NCBI RefSeq assembly: GCF_028128765.1
Contig: NZ_LBJG01000024.1
Span: 62,001-126,000 of the forward strand
From: Bradyrhizobium sp. CCBAU 51627
GTDB taxonomy: Bacteria; Pseudomonadota; Alphaproteobacteria; Rhizobiales; Xanthobacteraceae
DNA: 64,000 nucleotides
Direction: 5' to 3'
The notes under the pieces were generated by a model that ran no database searches, was not told the origin of the DNA, and was given only the letters and a program-made list of their open reading frames with translations. Below, piece by piece: positions 6,490-14,364 of the stretch. The first letter of the stretch is position 1. The number at the start of each line of letters is the position of its first letter. The translations under genes and the position numbers were made by a program.

Positions 6490-7281
6490 ATGACAAGGAC
6501 CAGCCGACGGAGCGTGCTCACCGTCGCAGCCGCGATGACCGCGGCGGGTATCGCCGAGGCAACGCCCGCCGCGGCGCAGGCCGGACCGAAGCCGATCTTT
6601 CCGGTGCCGATGGTCACGATCCCGATCGTCGGCGAGAGCCAGGTCTTCCAGGTTCGCCGCATCTACTGCATCGGCCGCAACTATGCGGCGCATGCGATCG
6701 AGCGCGGCTCGGATCCGAACCGCGAGCCGCCGTTCTTCTTCCAGAAGCCGACCGACGCGATCCAGAACGTCGCGATCGGCGAGGTCGCCGATCATCCCTA
6801 TCCGTTGCTGACCAAGAACTATCATCACGAGGTCGAGCTGGTCGCCGCGCTGAAATCCGGCGGCACCAACATCCCGGCCGACAAGGCGCTCGACCATGTC
6901 TACGGCTACGCCCTCGGCCTCGACATGACCCGGCGCGATCTCCAGAACGGCATGGCGGCGGAGAAGAAGCCCTGGGAGATCGGCAAGAGCTTCGATCACG
7001 CCGCGGTGCTCGGCTCGATCCATCCCGCGAGCAAGACCGGCCATTTCGAGAAGGGCGCGATCTCGCTCGCCGTGAACGGCACCGTGCGGCAGAACTCCGA
7101 TCTCAGCAAGATGATCTGGAGCGTCGCCGAGCAGATCGCAAAGCTGTCGGAAGCGTTCGAGCTCAAGGCCGGCGACATCATCTATTCCGGCACGCCGGAG
7201 AATGTCGGCCCGGTGGTGAAGGGCGACGTGCTTCTGTGCAAGCTCGAAGGCCTGCCCGACATGTCGATCAGGATCGTCTAG
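6490..7281 (+). CDS. Fumarylacetoacetate hydrolase-family protein with Tat signal
   Basis: A 263-residue protein from the ATG at 6490, which has AGGGAG eight bases upstream. The N-terminus MTRTSRRSVLTVAAAMTAAG carries a twin-arginine motif (SRRSVLT) followed by a hydrophobic stretch and an AAAQA cleavage site, so export in folded form is predicted. The remaining protein is the FAH C-terminal fold: IYCIGRNYAAHA, PFFFQKPTDA, a metal-binding HHEVELV (histidine and glutamate), then GYALGLDMTRRDLQ and IIYSGTPENVG. Relatives hydrolyse or decarboxylate diketo acids or acylpyruvates using Mg2+ or Mn2+. Those enzymes are cytosolic, so an exported copy is unusual; the substrate is unknown. The gene is a single unit. 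Confidence 0.78.
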   Translation: MTRTSRRSVLTVAAAMTAAGIAEATPAAAQAGPKPIFPVPMVTIPIVGESQVFQVRRIYCIGRNYAAHAIERGSDPNREPPFFFQKPTDAIQNVAIGEVADHPYPLLTKNYHHEVELVAALKSGGTNIPADKALDHVYGYALGLDMTRRDLQNGMAAEKKPWEIGKSFDHAAVLGSIHPASKTGHFEKGAISLAVNGTVRQNSDLSKMIWSVAEQIAKLSEAFELKAGDIIYSGTPENVGPVVKGDVLLCKLEGLPDMSIRIV

Positions 7282-7293
7282 CTCGCGCCGGCC

Positions 7294-7328
7294 GGCCTCC
7301 GCTGGAGCCGTGATCGGCGGCGGAGGCC
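7294..7328 (+). terminator. Strong stem-loop after the FAH-family gene
   Basis: GGCCTCCGC (7294-7302) and GCGGAGGCC (7320-7328) form a perfect nine-base stem thirteen bases past the stop codon. The following bases (CTTGAATT) hold only short T-runs, so termination efficiency is uncertain. Confidence 0.4.
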
Positions 7329-7434
7329 CTTGAATTGCCCGAGTTCCATCCGTGATTGCCCCGTCTTCGGCCACGAACAAACCCGCTGTGGCCATATTTG
7401 GGTAAGAGTGATCTCCCGGGAGGGAGACGCTTCG

Positions 7435-7842
7435 ATGAACAAGGCTCTGATCATTGCCATCCTGCTAGTGGCTGGCGTGCCGGCAAGCGCCGTTGCGCAG
7501 GAGCGCGCTGGTTCTGCGGCGCTGGGCGCCCTGTCCGGGGCCGTCGTGCTCGGTCCGGTCGGTGCCGTCGCGGGCGCAGTGATCGGCTACACCGCCGGAC
7601 CTACGATCGCCAGGTCATGGGGCCTGGGAGGGTCGCGGTCAGCAAGGCATCGGCAGCCGGCGCGTCGCGAGGCGTCCCCCGTCGCTGCGACCAACGCGCC
7701 GCCGCGCACGCGCCAGGCGGTGGAAGCCAACGGTCAGATGCGAGCTGCAAGCAATCCGCCGGTCCAGGCCGCCCCCGCGGTTCAGCCGGCTCAAGCTGCG
7801 CCTGCGGAGACCACGATGCCGCCGGTTCAGGGATTCGACTAA
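7435..7842 (+). CDS. Secreted small protein with glycine-zipper-like segment
   Basis: 135 residues from the ATG at 7435, behind a strong GGGAGGGA. Residues 1-21 (MNKALIIAILLVAGVPASAVA) are a clear signal peptide with an A-V-A/Q cleavage site. Next comes a Gly/Ala-rich segment (ALGALSGAVVLGPVGAVAGAVIGYTAG) spaced like glycine-zipper membrane segments. The rest is a low-complexity tail rich in Ala, Pro and Arg ending PPVQGFD. Such small exported proteins are common in Bradyrhizobium and lack assigned functions. It converges with the IclR gene, leaving a 37-base gap. Confidence 0.6.
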   Translation: MNKALIIAILLVAGVPASAVAQERAGSAALGALSGAVVLGPVGAVAGAVIGYTAGPTIARSWGLGGSRSARHRQPARREASPVAATNAPPRTRQAVEANGQMRAASNPPVQAAPAVQPAQAAPAETTMPPVQGFD

Positions 7843-7879
7843 GGCGAGGCTCGCCTTCAGCTCTCTCGATTCAACAGAT

Positions 7880-8620
7880 CTACGCTGCCGTCTTCGGCCG
7901 CAGCCGATCGACCGTTCGCGCGATCAGCGCCGCGACATCCGCGATCTTGGGGCCGATGCGAAACTCCGGTCCTGCGACAACGACCGAAAGCCTGCGGTCG
8001 CCGATCGGCAGCGGGATCGCCGCGCCGGCGAGATCGCGGCTGTAGTCGGCAAAACTCTGGCAGTAGCCGCGCGCGATCGAGTTGCGCAACTCGGTCTCGA
8101 CGGCTTCGATGCTGATCGGCGTCGACGGGCCGTATTGCTTGAATTCGATCTTGCGATAGACCGAGTCGCGCTCTTCCGGTGAATATTGCAGCAGCAGCGC
8201 GCGGCCGCTGGCGGTGGCGTGAATCGGCACGCGGTGGCCGATGGTGGCAAAATAGCGGATCGGCGCCTGGGACTCGACGACGTCGATGAAGACAGCCATC
8301 ACGCCAGCCGGCGCCACGATGGAGGCCGTCTCGCCGGTCTCGGCGGAAAGATCGGCGATCAGCTGATGCGTCCAGGGCGGCAGCGGCTCGACCTCGGAGA
8401 TCATCTTTGCCATCGCCAGCCACCGCGGCGTCGGATAGAAGCCGGCGCGCGGTCGCGGTTCGTAGAGATAGCCCTTCTCCGACAGCGTCGCGAGCAGGTT
8501 GAAGGTCGAGGAGCGCGGCCAGCCGAAATGATCGGCGATCTCGGCAAGCGTCGCCGGCTTCCTCGTTTGCGCGAAGAATTCCATGATCTCCAGGACGTTG
8601 GCGGCTTGGCGAACGATCAT
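7880..8620 (-). CDS. IclR-family transcriptional regulator
   Basis: A 246-residue regulator with an N-terminal winged helix-turn-helix (ATLAEIADHFGWPRSSTFNL, about residues 24-43) and a C-terminal IclR effector domain (GETASIVAPAGVMAVFID through ATASGRALLL and VAGPEFRIG). IclR proteins bind a small carboxylic or aromatic effector and repress or activate neighbouring catabolic operons. The gene is the last of the minus-strand series CoA-transferase, MaoC, CitE, IclR, 21 bases after the CitE-like stop. It is therefore the obvious candidate for control of this island, probably at the divergent region near 11206-11331. Confidence 0.88.
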   Translation of the reverse strand: MIVRQAANVLEIMEFFAQTRKPATLAEIADHFGWPRSSTFNLLATLSEKGYLYEPRPRAGFYPTPRWLAMAKMISEVEPLPPWTHQLIADLSAETGETASIVAPAGVMAVFIDVVESQAPIRYFATIGHRVPIHATASGRALLLQYSPEERDSVYRKIEFKQYGPSTPISIEAVETELRNSIARGYCQSFADYSRDLAGAAIPLPIGDRRLSVVVAGPEFRIGPKIADVAALIARTVDRLRPKTAA

Positions 8621-8641
8621 GCTGGGGTTTTGCGTCCTGCT

Positions 8642-9493
8642 CTAGCTCTGGCCGAGGATTTTCTTCGCGGCGCGAAGGTGCGGCTTGTCGATCATCTGGC
8701 CGTCGAGCCGCAGCGTGCCGGAATTCGGGTTGGTCGCGAACGCCGCGATCACCTTCTCCGCCCAGATTCGCTCGGCCTCGGTCGGCTCGAACGCCGCGTT
8801 GACGATGTCGACGTGCTTGGGATGGATCAGCGCCTTCGCCGAGAACCCGTCGCGCCGGGCCGCGCGCGTTTCCTGTTCGAGTCCCGCGAGATTGTCGATG
8901 TCGGTATAGACCGTATCGATCGGCGCCACTTCCGCTGCGGCTGCCGCCATCAGGCAGAGATCACGTGCGAGGCGATAGGGGCTGTGGAACACGCCGCCGC
9001 TCGCTTTCTCGGTGGCGCCGAGCGAGGCCGAGAGATCTTCCGCGCCCCACATCAATCCGGCAAGGCGCGGCGAGCAGTTCTTGTAGCTGCCGAGGCCGAA
9101 GATCGAGCTGGCGGTTTCGGTGGCAACGCAGACGATGCGCGTCGCGCCGACCGCGATGCCGGCCGCCGCCTCCAGCGCTTCGAGCCAGGTCGCGACCTGC
9201 CGCACGTCGTCGCCGCCTTGCGATTTCGGCAGCACGATGCCGTCCGGGCGGCCCGGCATCACCGCGGCGAGATCGGCAAGCGTCATGCCGGTATCGAGCG
9301 CATTGACGCGGACATAGAGCTGGTGCGGGCCCGGGCGGCTCTTCAGCATCGCCAGCGTCAGGGTGCGCGCCTCCGGCTTCTTGTCGATGACGACGGAGTC
9401 CTCGAGATCGAAGATCAGCGTGTCGGCCTTGCCTTCGCTCGCCTTCTCGAATTTGCGCGGGGAATCGCCCGGCACGAACAGCATCGAACGCAT
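8642..9493 (-). CDS. CitE-like acyl-CoA lyase (HpcH/HpaI aldolase family)
   Basis: 283 residues from the ATG at 9493, whose ATGA overlaps the stop of the MaoC gene. The product has the citrate lyase beta/malyl-CoA lyase barrel: MRSMLFVPGDSPRKFEKAS, LIFDLEDSVV (metal-binding Glu/Asp), RVNALDTG, DGIVLPKSQGGDDV and KALIHPKHVDIVN. This branch cleaves or forms 3-hydroxyacyl-CoA thioesters such as malyl-CoA, beta-methylmalyl-CoA or citramalyl-CoA with Mg2+. The coupled hydratase upstream would make just such a hydroxyacyl-CoA, giving acetyl-CoA plus pyruvate, or propionyl-CoA plus glyoxylate. The precise substrate cannot be told from sequence. Confidence 0.82.
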   Translation of the reverse strand: MRSMLFVPGDSPRKFEKASEGKADTLIFDLEDSVVIDKKPEARTLTLAMLKSRPGPHQLYVRVNALDTGMTLADLAAVMPGRPDGIVLPKSQGGDDVRQVATWLEALEAAAGIAVGATRIVCVATETASSIFGLGSYKNCSPRLAGLMWGAEDLSASLGATEKASGGVFHSPYRLARDLCLMAAAAAEVAPIDTVYTDIDNLAGLEQETRAARRDGFSAKALIHPKHVDIVNAAFEPTEAERIWAEKVIAAFATNPNSGTLRLDGQMIDKPHLRAAKKILGQS

Positions 9494-9945
9494 CAGACCG
9501 GCCTCTTGTGCATCATCGCCATGCGGCGGCATTTGCCGACGATTTCGTCGTTCTGGTTCAGGGCGTGGTGCTCGAACTCGACGATGCCCGCCCTCGGGCG
9601 CGATTTGGATTCCCTCAACGAAAGCACCTTCGTCGTCGCCCGCAAGGTGTCGCCATGGAAGACCGGCTTCGGAAAGGTCACGTCGGTCATGCCGAGATTG
9701 GCAACGGTGGTGCCCAGGGTCGTATCATAGACCGTCATGCCGATCATGATGCCGAGGGTGTAAAGGCTGTTGAAAATGCGCTGGCCGAACTCGGTTTTCT
9801 CCGCGAAATGCGCATCGATATGCAGCGGCTGCGGGTTGAGCGTCAGCAGGCTGAACATGGTGTTGTCCATTTCCGTGACGGTTCGGGTCAAGGGATGCCT
9901 GAACTCCTGGCCCACGGAAAAGTCCTCGAAATAAAGTCCGGCCAT
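9493..9945 (-). CDS. MaoC-family enoyl-CoA hydratase
   Basis: A 150-residue single hot-dog protein. It begins MAGLYFEDFSVGQEFRHPLT and contains the hydratase-2-like stretch LNPQPLHIDAHFAEKTEFGQ, where the Asp/His pair (HID) is the expected catalytic site, followed by NSLYTLG and VTFPKPVFHGDTL. The architecture matches mesaconyl-CoA or itaconyl-CoA hydratases, which add water to a branched unsaturated C5 dicarboxyl-CoA, as well as generic MaoC dehydratases. It lies 45 bases after the CoA-transferase stop and overlaps the CitE-like gene, so the three are co-translated steps of one route. Confidence 0.82.
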   Translation of the reverse strand: MAGLYFEDFSVGQEFRHPLTRTVTEMDNTMFSLLTLNPQPLHIDAHFAEKTEFGQRIFNSLYTLGIMIGMTVYDTTLGTTVANLGMTDVTFPKPVFHGDTLRATTKVLSLRESKSRPRAGIVEFEHHALNQNDEIVGKCRRMAMMHKRPV

Positions 9946-9990
9946 CGCGGTTTCCTCCCTGTTGACTTGCGATTTGGCCAGCGCCTGCCT

Positions 9991-11193
9991 TCAGGGCGGC
10001 GCGGCCAGGTGAACAGCCTTTGTCTCGGCGAGCCGTTCGATCTCTTCAGCGGAGTAGCCGGCCTCGCGCAAAATGTCGCGGCCATGCTGGCCGAGCGTTG
10101 GCGCCGGACCGGCCGGCTCCGGCTGGGTCAGGCTCCAGGTCGAGGGCACGCGCATCTGGCGGATGCGGCCTTCCACCGGGTGATCCACCGTCCTGAAGAA
10201 GTCGATCGCCTTGAGATGTGGGTCGTCCAGCACGGTCTCCAGCGTATGCATCGGCATCACCGGAATGTCGGCACGCTCCAGCAGTTCGCGCCATTCTGCC
10301 GTCGTGCGCGTTGCGAAGATGTGGCCGATCTCCTCGTAGATCTCGTCGATATGCCTGGTGCGCGCGGCATGGCTGGCAAAGCGCGGCTGCTCGAGGAAAT
10401 GCGGCTGCCCGATCGCCTCGAAGAAGCTGCGCCAGTGCTTGTCGTTGTAGATGAGCACGCAGAGATGGCCGTCGCTGGTCTTGTAGGGGCGGCGATAGCG
10501 CGAGAGAAGGCGGGCGTAGCCGCCATGATCGAGCGGCGGATCGTAAGTGAGACCGCCGAGATGATCGACCAGCACGAACTCGGTCATCGATTCGAACATC
10601 GGCACATCGATGCGCTGGCCCTGGCCGGTGCGCTGCTGGTGCATCAACCCACCCATGATGGCGTTGACCATCATCAGCCCGACAATGCGGTCGGCGATGG
10701 TGACGGGGACGTAGCGCGGCGTGCCGTCGCCGGCCGCCGCGAGCAGCGTCGGAATCGTCGCTGCGCCCTGGATCAGGTCGTCATAGGCGGGCTTGGCGGC
10801 ATATGGTCCCGCCTGGCCGTAGCCGAATCCGCCGACATAGACGAGGGCCGGATTGACCGCGGCGAGCGTCTCATAGTCCAGGCCGAGCCGCGCCATCGCC
10901 TGCGGCCGCACATTGTAGACGAGCGCGTTGGCGGTCTTCGCCAGCCGCAACAGCGTGTCGCGCGCCTCGGGCTTTTTGAGATCGAGCACGATGCTGCGCT
11001 TGCCGCGATTGGCATTGTGAAACATGCCGCCCATGCCCGGCGTGCGGCCCGGACCGATCTGGCGGACGATGTCGCCCTCGGGGCTTTCGACCTTGATGAC
11101 ATCGGCCCCCATGTCCGCCAGCACCTGAGTGCCGTAAGGGCCCATTAGCACTGAGGTCAGATCGAGAATGATGAAGCCGGCGAGCGGTCCCAT
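9991..11193 (-). CDS. Class III (CaiB/BaiF) CoA-transferase
   Basis: A 400-residue family III CoA-transferase. The N-terminal nucleotide-fold begins MGPLAGFIILDLTSVLMGPY, continues with GADVIKVE and RGKRSIVLDLK, and the catalytic aspartate lies in KPAYDD (D138). Such enzymes move CoA between dicarboxylates through an aspartyl-CoA thioester; succinyl-CoA is a frequent donor. It is the first gene of the minus-strand operon, and its product would activate the imported acid for the downstream hydratase and lyase. A palindrome sits 13 bases before its start codon. A separate, unrelated CoA-transferase is present on the other strand (15559). Confidence 0.88.
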   Translation of the reverse strand: MGPLAGFIILDLTSVLMGPYGTQVLADMGADVIKVESPEGDIVRQIGPGRTPGMGGMFHNANRGKRSIVLDLKKPEARDTLLRLAKTANALVYNVRPQAMARLGLDYETLAAVNPALVYVGGFGYGQAGPYAAKPAYDDLIQGAATIPTLLAAAGDGTPRYVPVTIADRIVGLMMVNAIMGGLMHQQRTGQGQRIDVPMFESMTEFVLVDHLGGLTYDPPLDHGGYARLLSRYRRPYKTSDGHLCVLIYNDKHWRSFFEAIGQPHFLEQPRFASHAARTRHIDEIYEEIGHIFATRTTAEWRELLERADIPVMPMHTLETVLDDPHLKAIDFFRTVDHPVEGRIRQMRVPSTWSLTQPEPAGPAPTLGQHGRDILREAGYSAEEIERLAETKAVHLAAPP

Positions 11194-11205
11194 GGGGTCC
11201 CGTGA

Positions 11206-11331
11206 ATGAATTCATATAGGTGGAGTTAGAGTTCACAAACTGACGGTGTCAATTCGGAAACTCGTCGGCATGGCGCATGACTCTATGCATAATTCATACG
11301 CTTGACAGATAAATTCACATATATGTACATT
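11206..11331. promoter_or_regulatory. Divergent control region between the CoA-transferase and TRAP operons
   Basis: An AT-rich stretch unlike its surroundings. It contains the perfect palindromes ATGAATTCAT (11206-11215) and ACATATATGT (11317-11326), further AATTCATA and AATTCACATA words at 11291 and 11312, and TTGACA at 11302-11307 reading toward the TRAP genes, with TGTACA 16 bases later. The repeated TTCA/TGAA words would suit a dimeric regulator, and the IclR gene of the cluster is the likely partner. This is inference from position and symmetry. Confidence 0.45.
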
Positions 11332-11420
11332 TTCCTCAAGCAAGAAACGGAGCGAGCGGCCGAACGGATTGGCAGCCAGGGGCTGCCGCCTTCGGTATGG
11401 GACGCGTCAGGGAGAAAAAC

Positions 11421-12446
11421 ATGAAGAAGAATTTGGTCCGGGCCGCAGCCGCGCTCGCTTTGTCGCTACCGGTCTCGGCGCACCAGGCGCAGGCGCTCGA
11501 GCTGAAGATCGCCGACAGCTTCCCCGCCGGTCACTATCTCGTCCGACTGATGCTCAAGCCCTGGATGGACGATGTCACCAAGCGCACCAATGGTGCGGTG
11601 ACCTTCACGTATTATCCGAACCAGCAGATCGGCAAGGCCGCAGACATGCTGCGGCTGACGCAGTCGGGCGTCGTCGACATCGGCTACATCGGGCCGTCCT
11701 ACGTCTCCGACAAGATGCCGCTGTCGGAGGTCGCACAATTGCCGGGCGCGTTCGCCACCAGCTGCCAGGGTACGCTCGCCTACTGGAAGTCCGCCCGCGA
11801 CGGCGTGCTGGCCAAGCAGGAATACGCGCCGAACAAGATCAAGCTGCTGATGGCCGTCGTGCTGCCGCCGTATCAGGTGTGGACCGTCAAGTCGAAGGTG
11901 GAAACGGTCAAGGACATGCAAGGCCTGAAGCTGCGCACCACGGGCGGCGCGCAGGACCTGACCCTGCGTGCGCTTAATGCCGTGCCGGTGCGGATGGCCG
12001 CGCCCGATGCCTATGAATCGCTGTCGCGCGGCACCATGGACGGCCTCCTGTTTCCGCTCGACAGCGTCGTGTCCTACGGTCTCGACAAGCTGGTCAAGCA
12101 CGCCACCGAAGGCGTCAGCTTCGGCAGCTTCATCGTCGCTTACTCCATCAACCAGTCGGTCTGGGACAAGCTGCCTGACGACATCAAGAGGGCGATGAAC
12201 GAAGCCTCCGAAGCGATCACGCCGAAAGCTTGTGCCGATGTCGACAAGGAAGGCGAGGCGACCAAGAAGCACATGCAGGACGAGGGCATCAGTTTCGATC
12301 CGCTGCCGGAGGCGACCCGCGCCGAGATCAAGGACAAACTGAAGGGCGTCGGCAAGGAATGGGCGAGCGGGCTCGACAGCCGCGGCAAGCAGGCCTCGCC
12401 AGCGCTGAAGGAGTTCGAAGATCTGCTTGCCGCCGGCAGCAAGTAA
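11421..12446 (+). CDS. TRAP transporter solute-binding protein (DctP family)
   Basis: 341 residues from the ATG at 11421, behind GGGAG. Residues 1-27 are a signal peptide ending near AHQAQA. The mature protein reads LELKIADSFPAGHYL and later shows the DctP landmarks: YYPNQQIGKAADML, LKLRTTGGAQDLTL (the arginine that normally clamps the substrate carboxylate) and TMDGLLFPLDSV. It delivers an organic acid from the periplasm to the membrane subunits encoded just downstream. Uptake is sodium-driven in this family. The ligand is unknown; the adjacent CoA-transferases argue for a mono- or dicarboxylate. Confidence 0.9.
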   Translation: MKKNLVRAAAALALSLPVSAHQAQALELKIADSFPAGHYLVRLMLKPWMDDVTKRTNGAVTFTYYPNQQIGKAADMLRLTQSGVVDIGYIGPSYVSDKMPLSEVAQLPGAFATSCQGTLAYWKSARDGVLAKQEYAPNKIKLLMAVVLPPYQVWTVKSKVETVKDMQGLKLRTTGGAQDLTLRALNAVPVRMAAPDAYESLSRGTMDGLLFPLDSVVSYGLDKLVKHATEGVSFGSFIVAYSINQSVWDKLPDDIKRAMNEASEAITPKACADVDKEGEATKKHMQDEGISFDPLPEATRAEIKDKLKGVGKEWASGLDSRGKQASPALKEFEDLLAAGSK

Positions 12447-12469
12447 TCCGGGAAAGAGGGAGGCACAAA

Positions 12470-13024
12470 GTGATCGAACGGGCAGGGCAGATGCTCGGTG
12501 CGCTTGAGCGCGTGCTGACTGTGATCGCAGTGGTATTCCTGTTCGTGATCATGGTGCTGGTCGTGACCGACGTGTTCATGCGCTACGCGCTGAACAGCCC
12601 GTTCTCCTTCACCTATGATCTGATCGGGCTCTATCTGCTCGCCGGCGTGTTCTTCTTCACGCTGTCGGACGCCCTGCGCGAACATGCTCATGTCGGCGTC
12701 GATATCCTGTTGTCGCGCTTCTCGCCGACGGGGCGGCGGCTGTCCGAGATCGTCACCGCGCTCGCGGGCCTGTTCGTATTCGTCCTGATCTGCAAGGTCG
12801 GCTTCGCGCGCGCGCTGGAGAATTACGAGCAGCACGACGTGCTGTCGGGTGCCATCCCGTGGCCGACCTGGATTTCGGCGGCGCTGGTGCCGTTCGGCTG
12901 CAGCGTGCTCGTGCTGCGGCTCGCGCTTCAACTCGTCGGCAATGTGCTGAGCCTCGTCAGCGGACGCGACCTCTATCCGCTGCCGCCGGTGACCGGCGTC
13001 GGCGAAGCGCGCGGCTTCGAGTAA
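12470..13024 (+). CDS. TRAP transporter small membrane subunit (DctQ)
   Basis: 184 residues with a GTG start at 12470 behind GAGGGAGG; no in-frame ATG fits the first membrane helix. Four hydrophobic helices are visible, the first at VLTVIAVVFLFVIMVLVV. The DctQ signatures DVFMRYALNSPF and EHAHVGVDIL are present. It links the binding protein to the large subunit. It lies 23 bases after the DctP gene and 12 bases before DctM. Confidence 0.88.
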   Translation: MIERAGQMLGALERVLTVIAVVFLFVIMVLVVTDVFMRYALNSPFSFTYDLIGLYLLAGVFFFTLSDALREHAHVGVDILLSRFSPTGRRLSEIVTALAGLFVFVLICKVGFARALENYEQHDVLSGAIPWPTWISAALVPFGCSVLVLRLALQLVGNVLSLVSGRDLYPLPPVTGVGEARGFE

Positions 13025-13036
13025 GGGCAGACATCC

Positions 13037-14326
13037 ATGACACCCCTTATCGTTCTCGCCCTGCTGTTCGGCCTGCTCGCGCTCGGCACGCCCGTCGGTT
13101 TCGCCATGGCGTTTTCCGGCTCGATTGGCCTCGTCATGGTCGGCGGCTTTGCGACGCTGTCAGGCATCCTGGAGACCGCGCCGCTTTCGACGGTCTCGTC
13201 TTACGAGCTCATCACCATCCCGATGTTCCTGCTGATGGCGGACCTCGTTCTGCTCTCCGGCGTCGCGGATGATCTGTTCAAGACGGCCTCGGCCTGGGTC
13301 GGCCGCGTTCCCGGCGGCCTCGGCATGGCGACCGCGCTGGCCGGCGCCGGCTTCGGCGCGATCTGCGGCACTTCGACGGCGTCGGCCGCGACGCTGTCCT
13401 CGACCAGCTTGCCGGCGATGATCCGCCAGGGCTACGAGCCGAAGATGGCGGCGGGCGTCGTCGCGATCTCGGGCACGCTGTCGATGCTGCTGCCGACCAG
13501 CGTCGCGCTGGTCATTTTCGGCCTGCTGGCCGAGGTGAACATCGGCAAGCTTCTGATCAGCGGCATCATCCCTGCGATCCTCGTCACCATCACCATCATG
13601 GCGACGATCTACTTCCTGGTCTGGCAGGATCCCTCGCGTGCGCCGGCTGCCAAATCGGTGCCGTGGCGGGAGAAATTTGCGCTGCTCTGGCAGGTTTCGC
13701 CGATGGTAGTGCTGTTCTCGATCGTGACAGGCACGATCTATCTCGGCGTCGCGACGCCGACGGAAGCTTCCGCCTTCGGTGCGTTCGGTGCCTTTTTGCT
13801 GGCGATCGTCAAGGGCAAGATCACCCCAAGCTCGCTCTACAGGACGCTGCTGCGCGCCTGCCACGGCACCTGCATGATCATCATGATCCTCGTCGGCGCC
13901 TCGATCTTCGGCTATTTCTTCACGCTCACCCACGTCACGCAGGATCTCGTTGCCTGGATCGGCAGCTTGCAGACCTCGCGCTGGGTGATCATCACGCTGA
14001 TCCTGTGCGGCTACATCGTGCTCGGCTCCTTCATGGACCAGATCGCGATCCTTGTGCTGACGGTTCCGATCGTGCTGCCACTGATCAAGACCCTCGGCTT
14101 CGATCCGATCTGGTTCGGCGTCATCAAGATCGTCACCGCCGAAGTCGGCATGATCACGCCGCCGGTCGGGCTGAACTGCTTCATCGTCGCCCGCTACGCC
14201 AAGCGGCCGGTGGCGGAGGTGTTCCACGGCACCTTCCCGCATTTCATCGCGCACCTGATCGCGATCGCGATTCTGGTGGCGTTTCCGTCTATCGTCCTCT
14301 GGCTGCCCTCGCAGATGGGGCGCTAA
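13037..14326 (+). CDS. TRAP transporter large membrane subunit (DctM)
   Basis: A 429-residue polytopic protein of the DctM family with about 11-12 membrane segments. Recognisable stretches are FGLLALGTPVGFAMAF, GAGFGAICGTSTASAATL (the conserved GxSxAxxA-type reentrant loop), YLGVATPTEASAFGAFGA and GMITPPVGLN near the C-terminus, which form the two Na+/substrate hairpins. It completes the DctPQM set and is followed 38 bases later by the acyl-CoA dehydrogenase gene. Confidence 0.9.
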   Translation: MTPLIVLALLFGLLALGTPVGFAMAFSGSIGLVMVGGFATLSGILETAPLSTVSSYELITIPMFLLMADLVLLSGVADDLFKTASAWVGRVPGGLGMATALAGAGFGAICGTSTASAATLSSTSLPAMIRQGYEPKMAAGVVAISGTLSMLLPTSVALVIFGLLAEVNIGKLLISGIIPAILVTITIMATIYFLVWQDPSRAPAAKSVPWREKFALLWQVSPMVVLFSIVTGTIYLGVATPTEASAFGAFGAFLLAIVKGKITPSSLYRTLLRACHGTCMIIMILVGASIFGYFFTLTHVTQDLVAWIGSLQTSRWVIITLILCGYIVLGSFMDQIAILVLTVPIVLPLIKTLGFDPIWFGVIKIVTAEVGMITPPVGLNCFIVARYAKRPVAEVFHGTFPHFIAHLIAIAILVAFPSIVLWLPSQMGR

Positions 14327-14364
14327 GATCGGAGCTCGCGGCTCCCAAGAAGGAGATCAAGAAC

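Noticed and set aside
8642..11193. Naming the three genes as the established itaconate genes
   Set aside because: The activating enzyme in described itaconate operons is of a different CoA-transferase class, and CitE and MaoC specificities cannot be told from sequence; kept as a hypothesis only.
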